Assembly: GCF_012932495.1 (NCBI RefSeq)
Contig: NZ_JABCNG010000005.1
Span: 62,001 to 126,000, forward strand
Origin: Novosphingobium sp. SG919
GTDB taxonomy: Bacteria; Pseudomonadota; Alphaproteobacteria; Sphingomonadales; Sphingomonadaceae
DNA length: 64,000 nt
Direction of reading: 5' to 3'
The notes under the pieces were generated by a model. That model was not told where the DNA came from and made no database searches. It worked only from the letters and a program-made list of their open reading frames with translations. This document shows positions 1 to 6,790 of this stretch, piece by piece (position 1 is the stretch's first letter; every line of letters starts with the position of its first letter). A program made the translations under genes and the position numbers.

Positions 1-79
1 GGCACGAACAGGTCAAGTTGCTCGCGTGACGGCATGCGGCTGGTCGGTGCGGCGCGTGCCGCCGCGGTGGACCGCGCAC

Positions 80-349
80 TCACCGCCGCACCGGCCCGGT
101 GCCGGGCTGGCGCCGCGCCGGATGGACCACGCCGCGCCCCGGCTCGCGGGTCGAGCGGCGCTGCCCCTGGTCGGCCCATGCGTCAAGGTCGGCGAGCGCA
201 TAGACGATCCGCCCGCCAAGCTTGTGGTAGACCGGACCGGTGCCGAAGCAGCGGTGCTTTTCGAGCGTGCGCGGCGACAGCCCGAGATGGACGGCCGCAT
301 CGGGCGTGCGCAAGTAGCGCGGGTATACCGGGGAAGGAATGGGATTCAT
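80..349 (-). CDS. AlpA/excisionase-like helix-turn-helix protein
   Basis: This is an 89-residue protein with a MerR/AlpA-type winged helix in residues 10-60: a 'RYLRTPDAAVHLGLSP' first helix pair, a basic recognition segment (RTLEKHR) and the 'GPVYHKLGGRIVYALADLDAW' type wing ending that marks excisionase/AlpA regulators. Such proteins control excision or transfer genes of integrative elements. The longer frame upstream of the ATG at 349 has no coding look, so the start MNPIPS is chosen. The C-terminal 25 residues are Arg/Pro-rich and not conserved in the family as I know it. Its DNA target is unknown. Confidence 0.75.
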   Translation of the reverse strand: MNPIPSPVYPRYLRTPDAAVHLGLSPRTLEKHRCFGTGPVYHKLGGRIVYALADLDAWADQGQRRSTREPGRGVVHPARRQPGTGPVRR

Positions 350-526
350 AGTCGGGCTCCATCGCGAGCGGAAGAGCTGCGGCGCAGCCCTTCCCGATGA
401 GCCCAATCCTGGCGCGGTGCCGGCACCGGGGCGGAGTGACAAAAACGCCCCCGGCATCTTTGTCACACCGCGTCCCGCCAAGGCGCCAGCGCGACACGAT
501 CAGGCCGATCGGACCCGCCCCGCGCG

Positions 527-1477
527 TCAGCGCAGCGGGCACTGATCGGCCAGCGCCAGGGCCTGATGCGGCACGCGCGCCGCGTGCAGACGCTGCAGCA
601 GGTTGGCCTGGAGCCCCGACCCTTCGCCGACGATGGCATGGACCGGACCCAGCGCGAGCAACTGCTCGTTGCGCACGAAGCCGGCGCGCTTGCCCAGCGC
701 CCGGTCGAGCGCAAAGCGCACGGTCGTCACGCCGCGGGCGGCTGCCCAGGCATGCGCGATCTGGTCGCAGCCGCGCTGCTGCGCGGTGGTTGCAAGGACC
801 AGGGCAGGCACGCGCGCGTGGACCGCATCGAGGGCATCCCAGATTAGGCGATGGTCGTGCCAGGCCGTCCCGCCCGAGACGATCACCACCGGCCCGCTGG
901 GCGCCAGGGCCTCGCGCCGCGCCGCCGCGCGTGCGGCGAGGAAATCGCGGGCATCGATCTGGCTGGCCGTGAAACCGGACGATACCCGCGAGCCGCGCGT
1001 GGTCGAAAACGGCTGGCCGGTTTCGAGGCGATAGACCTCGCCGGCATGGTCGCGCATCGCCTCGAGCGCGGCACGGCAATCCATCAGGGTGCGACAGATG
1101 CGCTGGGTTTCTTCGAGTTCGACGGCATGGGCTTCGGACGGGTCGAAGCCACGGGCAAGCTCGCCGAGCTTGCGCGCCGCATCGTCCTCGCGCCGCGCCG
1201 CCCGTTCTGCGGTCCTGTGGAAGCTGTTGACGAAACCCCAGGCCAAATCGGCGGCAAAAGCCGCGAGGCGGGTATCGCGCAGGCAATCGAACAGCGTGGT
1301 CATGACGAGGTCGAGCGCGGCGCGCACGGCCGTGGGATCGGGCATGTCGCGTGCCTCGGGCTCGTGGTGGATCGAGAGCTGGGCCAGCGCATCCTGCTCG
1401 GCAAAGGCCGCCGCAAAGGCGCGCGTTTCGGCAGCGCCAGACGCTTCGGCAGCATCGAAAGCAAATGTATGGGTCAT
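527..1477 (-). CDS. DUF2493 (SLOG-fold) protein
   Basis: This 316-residue protein has a C-terminal DUF2493 domain (about residues 195-312). The domain shows the 'VVIVSGGTAWHDHRLIWDAL' opening, a G-rich turn, and the later GKRAGFVRNEQLL and VGEGSG motifs of the YspA/cpYpsA-related SLOG family, which bind nucleotide-like ligands. The helical N-terminal half (residues 1-190) is typical of long versions carried on alphaproteobacterial plasmids and ICEs. No biochemical role is established; SLOG domains are often linked to nucleotide sensing or conflict systems. A strong ribosome binding site (GGAGGAC) precedes the ATG at 1477. Confidence 0.8.
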   Translation of the reverse strand: MTHTFAFDAAEASGAAETRAFAAAFAEQDALAQLSIHHEPEARDMPDPTAVRAALDLVMTTLFDCLRDTRLAAFAADLAWGFVNSFHRTAERAARREDDAARKLGELARGFDPSEAHAVELEETQRICRTLMDCRAALEAMRDHAGEVYRLETGQPFSTTRGSRVSSGFTASQIDARDFLAARAAARREALAPSGPVVIVSGGTAWHDHRLIWDALDAVHARVPALVLATTAQQRGCDQIAHAWAAARGVTTVRFALDRALGKRAGFVRNEQLLALGPVHAIVGEGSGLQANLLQRLHAARVPHQALALADQCPLR

Positions 1478-1898
1478 GGTGTCCTCCGCACAGACGGACC
1501 GCCATCACCGCGATGGCAGTGCCACGACACCGGCAAGCCGCGTCCAGCCGGTCAGGGACGCCGGTTCTGCCGGCGCCGCCCCGCGGGGCGTGGGGGAGCC
1601 GATTTTTGCGGGGGGCCCGCCTCGGGCCGCACGCCAAAATTGGGGGCACCGCGTCTCCTTGACGGGCGCCAGACCGGCTTGCCAGACTGGGACGACCCGC
1701 CGCCCCCCTTCCCTTCCCGGCAGGCGACCAAAGCGATGGCCGGCGTGGCGCAATCTGCCCGGCCGCAAGGCGCCATCGCCGCCACTTGGATTGGCAGGCT
1801 GCCGGCAAGTCCCTGCTGTCAGGCCATTCGCCAGGATAAGCCGTGACCCTTTGCCGACAAGGATCGGCCGGTGCCGCCCGAGGCGGCACCGGCCAGGC
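1478..1898. other. Gene-free stretch with promoter of the DUF2493 gene
   Basis: I see no convincing gene here. It should hold the promoter and leader of the leftward DUF2493 gene. Its right edge contains a perfect 13-bp hairpin (1866-1894) just after the stop codon of the 109-residue gene. Confidence 0.5.
1866..1894 (-). terminator. GC-rich hairpin just after a stop codon
   Basis: A perfect 13-bp inverted repeat (GGCCGGTGCCGCC / GGCGGCACCGGCC) with a 3-base loop begins four bases past the stop of the 109-residue gene. There is no U-tract on the minus strand, so it may be a transcript-end stabiliser or Rho-assisted site instead of a classical intrinsic terminator. Similar hairpins follow other backbone genes. 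Confidence 0.55.
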
Positions 1899-2228
1899 TC
1901 AATGCAGGCGGTCGCGCTCACCCAGCAAGGGATCGAGACTGGTGATCTGGTGCTCGCCTGCGACCAGGCTCCAGGCCGCGACAAGCTCGCCGTAGTATTC
2001 GTGGTCGACCAGGGTTTCCGCACTGGCCATGCCGTGCTCGGCTTCTTCCCAGGCCCGGGCATGGGCCGCATCGGTGGCGCTGGCGATGGCATTGGCGAGA
2101 TGGGCGGCGATTTCCGCGGGCGGCATGGCCTTGGCCTGGCGGCGCAGGCGAGCGACCATGGCGGGATTGCGGGCAGTGATGCCGGTGAGGACGCAGGCGA
2201 CCTCGTCGAGGATCGAGAAGAGCTGCAT
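1899..2228 (-). CDS. Hypothetical element-backbone protein (109 aa)
   Basis: I do not recognise a named family. The protein is small, acidic and predicted helical. It starts MQLFSILDEVACVLTG, has an Ala-rich middle (AEIAAHLANAIASATDAAHARAWEEAE) and an acidic YYGELVAAWSLVAGEHQ segment, with no signal peptide or membrane segment. It lies between ssb and the DUF2493 gene in the same orientation, in a position that looks conserved in sphingomonad integrative elements (recollection, not tested). A GGGAG-like ribosome binding site precedes the ATG. The coding statistics match the neighbours, and hairpins bound the gene on both sides, so it appears to be its own short unit. Confidence 0.65.
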   Translation of the reverse strand: MQLFSILDEVACVLTGITARNPAMVARLRRQAKAMPPAEIAAHLANAIASATDAAHARAWEEAEHGMASAETLVDHEYYGELVAAWSLVAGEHQITSLDPLLGERDRLH

Positions 2229-2252
2229 GACTTTGGGCTCCCGGATAAGGAG

Positions 2253-2275
2253 CGGGCGGCCGAGAGGGCCGCCCG
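2253..2275 (-). terminator. GC-rich hairpin after ssb
   Basis: A perfect 9-bp stem (CGGGCGGCC / GGCCGCCCG) with a 5-base loop starts six bases after the ssb stop codon. It has no following U-run on the minus strand. Its position matches the hairpins at 1866-1894, 4090-4124 and 16773-16802. Confidence 0.5.
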
Positions 2276-2281
2276 GCTGGG

Positions 2282-2611
2282 TCAGAGGAACTCGATCTCG
2301 TCGGCGACGATTTCGGTGTTGTAATAGGTGCGGCCGTCCTTCTCGTTGCGGCTGTAGCGGATCTCACCGTGGACGATCAGCTTGTCGCCCTTCTTCTTGT
2401 GGTTGGCGACAGTCTTGCCCAGGCCATTGAAAGCCTTGATCGTGTGAAACTGGTCGTAGGTTTCGGGATAGCCGTCCTCGCCCTTGACCACCTGGCCGTC
2501 CTTGATCACCGGGCGCGAGGTGACGAGCGTGAAGCTGGCGCCGCCCTTGCTGTCCGTGCCGAAGCGGGTGATGTCCGAAGTGATGCGGCCAGAAAGAAAA
2601 ACCGAGTTCAT
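2282..2611 (-). CDS. ssb: Single-stranded DNA-binding protein, element-encoded
   Basis: A 109-residue OB-fold protein. The start MNSVFLSGRITSD, the FTLVTSRPVIKDG strand, the YDQFHTIKAFNGLGKTVA segment and 'GDKLIVHGEIRYSRNEKDGR' fit the SSB family. It would coat single-stranded DNA during replication or transfer of the element. It stops straight after the OB fold (ends ADEIEFL) and lacks the flexible linker and DDDIPF-like tip used by chromosomal SSB to recruit partners, so it probably serves as a simple coating protein or antirestriction helper. The start ATG at 2611 is preceded by a long leader with a GGCGGG hairpin near 2631-2651. Confidence 0.85.
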   Translation of the reverse strand: MNSVFLSGRITSDITRFGTDSKGGASFTLVTSRPVIKDGQVVKGEDGYPETYDQFHTIKAFNGLGKTVANHKKKGDKLIVHGEIRYSRNEKDGRTYYNTEIVADEIEFL

Positions 2612-3210
2612 GGGGGTTACTCCAGGTTCTGCCGGCGGGCCGATCCCGCCGGGATGCCCCCAGACGAAGCCCGCGTACAAGAAGCCGCTGCACCGAGCGC
2701 CGCAGCGTGAGGGAAACATCGCTTGCGTCCGGTGGTGCGGGCGCCGGCCGCAGGCCGGTAACACGGCGGGCGCAAGCGGTGTTGCGGCGGTTTCGCGCGG
2801 GCGCAGGACGGCATCCCGAACGGCGGGTCGGTCCACCGGCAGGACCAGGCAGCCCCATCCTAGAGACGGGTTTCAAGCTGATCAGGCCCGGACATCGCCG
2901 CCCGGCGCTTGGGGCGGCCCCAGGCGAGGGGCCCGGCACACCCGATCCTGACCAGTGGGCCGCCTCCCGGGCAACATGGCACCTGCGGCGCTGCCGCACC
3001 ACGAGCAGGCTATGCGATCGCCGTCACGTGATCCTCGCCGCCTGCATCGGGCAAGCTGCCGTGGCACGACACGGTGTTCATAGCAGAACGATCGAGCACC
3101 GCCCTGCCAGGCCGGCCCTCGCCCACCACAACACCGCCCAGCGTGCGCTGCTCGCTGCAGCCTGATCACTGACCCAGCCCCCTGCACCCAACCGCGCGCG
3201 CGCCGTGCCA
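2612..3210. other. Gene-free stretch between ssb and the primase-like gene
   Basis: About 600 bases without a convincing gene. Open frames on both strands here are Arg/Pro/Ala-rich and look like GC-skew artefacts. The right of this gap lies downstream of the primase-like gene; the left should carry the ssb promoter and leader, including a GC-rich inverted repeat near 2631-2651. Confidence 0.45.
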
Positions 3211-4071
3211 TCAGGTCGCGATGTCCCGTCCTGGCAGGCCATGTTCCGGTTCGATCATCGCACCCCAATCGCCAAAACCGGCCGGACAGCGCGCGATGCG
3301 GGCAGCGATCCCGCGTTCGGCAAGGCGGTCCAGCGCTCGGGACGCTGCGCTCAACCCGGCCGCGTCGTTGTCGGGCAAGAGCACGTAGCGGAGCTGGCTC
3401 CCAAGTGGTGGCAGGGACGCGAAACTGGCCGCCCCAAAACAGGTCGCGGCAGGCTGCCCGGTTACCTGCTGGTAGGCACAGGCACTTTCCAGGCCTTCCG
3501 CCACGGCAAGCTCCGGCCCATCGCTGTGCGACGGCCACAGCCCGCCGCGCGACGCGCCCAGCATCATCCGCTCGGTCCTTGCCCCTGTCACGGGATCGAG
3601 AAACCGCCGCTGGACGGCGACCAGCTGGCCAAGGCGGAATACCCCGACAAGCAAAGCGGGCTCGAAACGCGCGGCATGACCCTTGCCCATCGGGCAGCGC
3701 GGATGGAAGCGCAGGTCGGGCGGCAGCGCAAGCAGCCCGCGCCGCCCACGCAAGTAACGTTCGCCAAGGGTACCGGCGACCGCTCCGGCCTGGTCCCACA
3801 GGCGGCACACCAGCCCCAGACTGGCGCCTGCGGGCGACGGATCAGGGGCCGGCACGGGCAGCGGTCCCAGAGCGCGCAGCGCGCGCAACACGGCGCGAGG
3901 GTCGCAGCCGGCAAAGCAGTGGACCAGCAGGCCGTTGTCGCCCGCGCGCAAGGACAGGCTCGGCGTGCGATCGGCATGGACCGGGCAGCGGACCATGGCG
4001 CCGTGGCCATTCCAGTGCCCGCCGAGGCGGGTTACCAGCGCAGCCCAGGCGCTGTCGGATTGATGCGGCAT
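3211..4071 (-). CDS. CHC2 zinc-finger/Toprim primase-like protein
   Basis: A 286-residue protein combining an N-terminal CHC2-type zinc finger (C-x2-H ... C-x3-C: CPVH near residue 28, HCFAGC near 50) with a C-terminal Toprim domain (ELAVAEGLESACAYQQVTG, with the catalytic Glu in 'AEGLESA', and a DNDAAG acidic motif). This is the DnaG-like layout found in short plasmid and ICE primases (DUF7146/Toprim family). It probably primes replication of the element. I chose ATG at 4071, which has a GCGAGG ribosome site; a TTG at 4086 is also open. It lies 3' of a strong hairpin, so it is probably transcribed separately from the DUF3768 gene. Confidence 0.8.
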   Translation of the reverse strand: MPHQSDSAWAALVTRLGGHWNGHGAMVRCPVHADRTPSLSLRAGDNGLLVHCFAGCDPRAVLRALRALGPLPVPAPDPSPAGASLGLVCRLWDQAGAVAGTLGERYLRGRRGLLALPPDLRFHPRCPMGKGHAARFEPALLVGVFRLGQLVAVQRRFLDPVTGARTERMMLGASRGGLWPSHSDGPELAVAEGLESACAYQQVTGQPAATCFGAASFASLPPLGSQLRYVLLPDNDAAGLSAASRALDRLAERGIAARIARCPAGFGDWGAMIEPEHGLPGRDIAT

Positions 4072-4089
4072 GGCAACCTCGCGCAAGCG

Positions 4090-4124
4090 GTAGCGGTCCG
4101 GGGGCGGAGCGCCCGGACCGCTAC
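4090..4124 (-). terminator. 13-bp perfect hairpin between DUF3768 and primase-like genes
   Basis: GTAGCGGTCCGGG at 4090-4102 pairs exactly with CCCGGACCGCTAC at 4112-4124 around a 9-base loop. It begins five bases after the DUF3768 stop and ends about 19 bases before the primase ATG. No U-tract follows. It may terminate, attenuate or protect the 3' end of the upstream message. Confidence 0.6.
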
Positions 4125-4129
4125 GCGGT

Positions 4130-4504
4130 TCAATAGTCCTCGGGCAGGAGGATGGTCACGACGCGCCGGGTCACCGCCGGATCGGCCGGGTCGGGCGAGC
4201 CCCAGACCAGATCGCGATCGTAGCAGTCGATCTTCAGCCATACCCGCAAGCCGCGGAAGTGGATTTCCGTGAAGTCGCGCTCGGGGCAATCGGGCGCGAA
4301 GGGACAATCGCGGAAGGCGGCGAGCAATTCCCGCCGCAGGGCGAGACTATCGCCCGGCCCATCAGCCTCGTCGCCCAGCCCGCCGATGGCAGCCAGGCAG
4401 TTTCGCGTGATGACAATCCAGGCGTCGGGATCGCAGCCGCAGCGCGCCAGGTCGTTGGCGCGGGCAATCGCGGCGAGGCGATCATGGTCGGGGGCGTGGT
4501 CCAT
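4130..4504 (-). CDS. DUF3768 protein
   Basis: A 124-residue protein of the DUF3768 family, recognised by the N-terminal ARANDLARCG helix, the ITRNCLAAIGG turn, the 'ERDFTEIHFRGLRVWLKIDCYD' core and the C-terminal SPDPADPAVTRRVVTILLPEDY. The family is widespread on alphaproteobacterial plasmids and ICEs and has no known activity. It has four cysteines but no clear zinc motif. Its ATG overlaps the stop codon of the upstream 86-residue gene (TGATG), so the two are translationally coupled. Confidence 0.8.
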   Translation of the reverse strand: MDHAPDHDRLAAIARANDLARCGCDPDAWIVITRNCLAAIGGLGDEADGPGDSLALRRELLAAFRDCPFAPDCPERDFTEIHFRGLRVWLKIDCYDRDLVWGSPDPADPAVTRRVVTILLPEDY

Positions 4505-4764
4505 CAGGCCCTCCCTGCACTGCCAGCGAGCGCCAGATCCTCGAGCATCGCGACAAGGCCGTCGAAATCCTCCTCCGGACCCAGCAGTTCGGCCAGGTAC
4601 ACCACAGTATCGAGCGCGACACCTTGCTCGCAGGCGAGCTGGGCCAGATACCCGAAGCGATCGTAGGCATTATCCTCGTGATAGCACGCGAGCGGCACGA
4701 CGCGCGCCGCATTGAGGCGTAAGACGGTCGCCAGGGGAATGCCGTGAAGGGAAAGGTCGGTCAT
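4504..4764 (-). CDS. Hypothetical protein coupled to DUF3768
   Basis: An 86-residue acidic protein (MTDLSLHGIPLATVLRLNAA...). I do not recognise a family. A predicted strand-turn start (VVPLACYHEDNAYDRFGYLA) is followed by two acidic helices (VALDTVVYLAELLGPEEDFDGLVAMLEDLAL). It shares one base with the DUF3768 start codon, which suggests the two act together. The frame is open to 4803, but the ATG at 4764 starts the compact protein and the extension looks non-coding. Confidence 0.65.
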   Translation of the reverse strand: MTDLSLHGIPLATVLRLNAARVVPLACYHEDNAYDRFGYLAQLACEQGVALDTVVYLAELLGPEEDFDGLVAMLEDLALAGSAGRA

Positions 4765-5118
4765 GGGCTGTCTCCAGACTTTCGCGAGCCCTTGTGCTCG
4801 CACCCGCCCCGCCCCCTCTCTCCTCTATCCGGCCAGGCCACAGCACGGCCGGCCACGCGCGGCACGGCCAGGCGCGTCCGGCCGGATCACTTCTGCCACC
4901 ACCAGCCGCTTCCCAACTGCAAACAGCGCAGCAAGGCCACCGCAGCATGCCACATGCGCTCCAACGCTGACCTGGCAATAGGGGCAATGGCCGAGCGCCC
5001 GACCGGACAGTCCGGATACCCGGCTTAGCCCCCCGCCCAGCGATCGCCGGTGCACTCGATCGCCAGCGCATCAGGCCAGGTTCGACACAAAGCCAAGGCC
5101 GCTTCGGGCTCGCCCTCC
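4765..5118. other. Gene-poor stretch upstream of the IS element
   Basis: This holds the leader of the 86-residue gene. A minus-strand frame at 4825-5055 encodes a Cys-containing peptide (HCPYCQVSVGAHVACC) that could be a decayed gene end. I do not call it a gene because its start and context are poor. Confidence 0.4.
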
Positions 5119-5181
5119 TGAGGTGGTGCCGATTTTCTGGACAGGGTGATAAGCTCAGCCTGACCTGAGGAACGGACTGGA

Positions 5182-5455
5182 ATGAAGACGACGAGGAAGC
5201 GCTACAGCGCGGAGTTCAAAGCCAAGGTTGCGATGGAAGCGATCCGTGGCGATCTGACGCTGGCGGAACTGGCGGCCAAACATGGCGTACACCACACGAT
5301 GATCGGGGCCTGGAAGCGTCAGGCGATGGACGGCATGTGACGGCGGCGATCAAGCGGCCAAGGCCTCCAACGAGGCCGAGATCGAGAAGTTGCACGCCAA
5401 GATTGGCCAGTTGCTGGTGGAGCGAGATTTTTTGGCGCGGGCCTCCGGTCGATGA
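5182..5455 (+). pseudogene. IS3 orfA, frameshifted
   Basis: The first frame (MKTTRKRYSAEFKAKVAMEA...) encodes the HTH of OrfA but stops at 5338-5340 after 52 codons. The leucine-zipper half (QAAKASNEAEIEKLHAKIGQ ... LVERDFLARASGR) continues in the +1 frame to a TGA at 5453-5455, so there is a net +1 or -2 change near 5338. An intact OrfA would be about 90 residues and would overlap orfB by ATGA, as seen here. Without full OrfA the OrfAB transposase cannot be made by ordinary frameshifting, so this copy is probably immobile unless helped in trans. Confidence 0.8.
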
Positions 5456-6342
5456 GCATGGATCGGAGGCGAAAGATGGTCGAGCCAGACAACCCCGACC
5501 TGTCGATCACGGCGCAATGCCGCCTGCTCTCGATCAGCCGTTCGGGCTATTATTATGTGCCGGTGCCGGAGAATGGCGCGACGCTGGCGCTGATGGCCGT
5601 GATCGATCAGGTGTTCATGGACTGTCCTTGGTACGGCAGTCGGCAGATGGCTCGCCACCTGCAACGGATGTGCCACGCCGTTGGTCGCCGCCGGGTGCGG
5701 CGCCTGATGGCCAGGATGGGGCTGGCGCCGATATACCAACGCCCACGCACCAGCGATCCCCATCCAGAGCACCGGATCTATCCCTATTTGCTGCGCGATC
5801 TGGCGATCATCCGGCCCAATCAGGTATGGTGCGCTGATGTGACGTACCTGCCGATGCGGCGCGGCTTTCTCTATCTGGTGGCCATTATGGACTGGGCCAC
5901 GCGCAAAGTCCTCGCCTGGCGCATCTCGAACACGATGGATGCGGGTTTGTGCGTCGAGGCGCTACAGGACGCCATGGCCCGCTACGGCAAGCCGGAGATC
6001 TTCAACACCGATCAGGGCAGCCAGTTCACCAGCCACGCCTTCACCAGCGTGCTGCGGGCGGCCGAAGTGCGGATCAGCATGGATGGCCGGGGCCGTTGGA
6101 TGGACAATGTCTTCATCGAGCGTCTGTGGCGGTCGGTGAAGTACGAGTGCGTCTATCTCCACGCCTTCGAGACCGGAAGTGAACTGCGGGCCGGTCTCGC
6201 CCGCTGGTTCACCTACTATAACCACCATCGGCCCCATTCGGCCCTTGCCGGTAGAACCCCGGCAGAGGCATATGGGAACATCGGCCCATCAGATCATGGG
6301 GGGCATGCCCCCCATGATCTGATGCCCAAACTCGCGGCATAA
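5452..6342 (+). CDS. IS3-family transposase OrfB (DDE integrase)
   Basis: A 296-residue rve-type integrase. A helical HTH_21 region (residues 45-105, GSRQMARHLQRMCHAVGRRR) is followed by the catalytic core with Asp in VWCADVTYLP, Asp in FNTDQGSQFTS and Glu in NVFIERLWRSVKYE, spaced as DD(35)E. The C-terminal YYNHHRPHSALAGRTPAEAY is the family signature. The start overlaps the orfA stop by ATGA. The catalytic triad looks intact even though OrfA is broken. Confidence 0.9.
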   Translation: MSMDRRRKMVEPDNPDLSITAQCRLLSISRSGYYYVPVPENGATLALMAVIDQVFMDCPWYGSRQMARHLQRMCHAVGRRRVRRLMARMGLAPIYQRPRTSDPHPEHRIYPYLLRDLAIIRPNQVWCADVTYLPMRRGFLYLVAIMDWATRKVLAWRISNTMDAGLCVEALQDAMARYGKPEIFNTDQGSQFTSHAFTSVLRAAEVRISMDGRGRWMDNVFIERLWRSVKYECVYLHAFETGSELRAGLARWFTYYNHHRPHSALAGRTPAEAYGNIGPSDHGGHAPHDLMPKLAA

Positions 6343-6401
6343 TGACATCGGCTTGAGCTTAAGTTCGCCGCAAACCTGTCCAGGAAGGCGAGACCACCTC
6401 A

Positions 6402-6790
6402 CTGGGTGACAAGTTGTGGTGAGGCTATCTGGCATGCCGGTGCCTGGACCGAGCGTCCAAAGCCATCAAAGGAAAGTGCGCTAAGGTTCCTCCATGGGTT
6501 GGGTCGCCCGGCCTGACCTGTTAAACATTCAAGCTACCTCGCCGACCTCGCCGAGCGCCAACTTCGACCGCTCCCTGTAGCGGTCTTCGCCGGACGGCTA
6601 CTCGGTTTCCGGGGTCGACCCTTGTCAGTCACTCAGCCTTACGCCCCGGCTTCTTGAAACCAGATATTCTCTGAAGATCAGCCAATAGCAGGAATTGGGC
6701 CGCCTGCGGACTGGTAGCTATCGAGCAAGCAGATGCGAAGGTGAACATATTTGCCACGACATCATCGATGCATTGGCTCTAACCGAACTC
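6402..6790. other. Gene-free remnant region between IS3 and the NACHT gene
   Basis: No intact gene. On the minus strand near 6540-6600 a short frame reads like a protein C-terminus (GEDRYRERSKLALGEVGEVA) but is closed upstream by an in-frame stop, so it may be the tail of a lost gene or of an older mobile element. This stretch also follows the stop of the NACHT gene and has no clear terminator. Confidence 0.4.

Larger units (their letters stand above)
5119..6401 (+). mobile_element. IS3-family insertion sequence (orfA broken)
   Basis: The ends form an imperfect inverted repeat: the left end begins TGAGGTGGTGCC and contains CTGGACAGG at 5138-5146, and the reverse complement of the right end begins TGAGGTGGTCTC with CTGGACAGG at the same spacing. 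The two overlapping reading frames and the DDE integrase are typical of IS3. No target duplication is obvious: TCC flanks on the left and CTG on the right. It marks the left edge of the cargo block. Confidence 0.85.

Noticed and set aside
2707..3165. 152-codon plus-strand frame in the gap between ssb and the primase-like gene
   Set aside because: Extreme Arg/Ala/Pro composition, opposite to all neighbours, no motifs.
4825..5055. Possible Cys-containing 76-residue gene
   Set aside because: Short CPYC-containing frame without ribosome site or context; could be a decayed gene end but not called.
5116..6404. Target site duplication around the IS3 element
   Set aside because: Flanking bases TCC and CTG do not match, so no duplication can be claimed.
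6402..6700. Group II intron or second IS next to the IS3 element
   Set aside because: Only a short C-terminal-like peptide and no conserved ends or domain V-type hairpin could be found.
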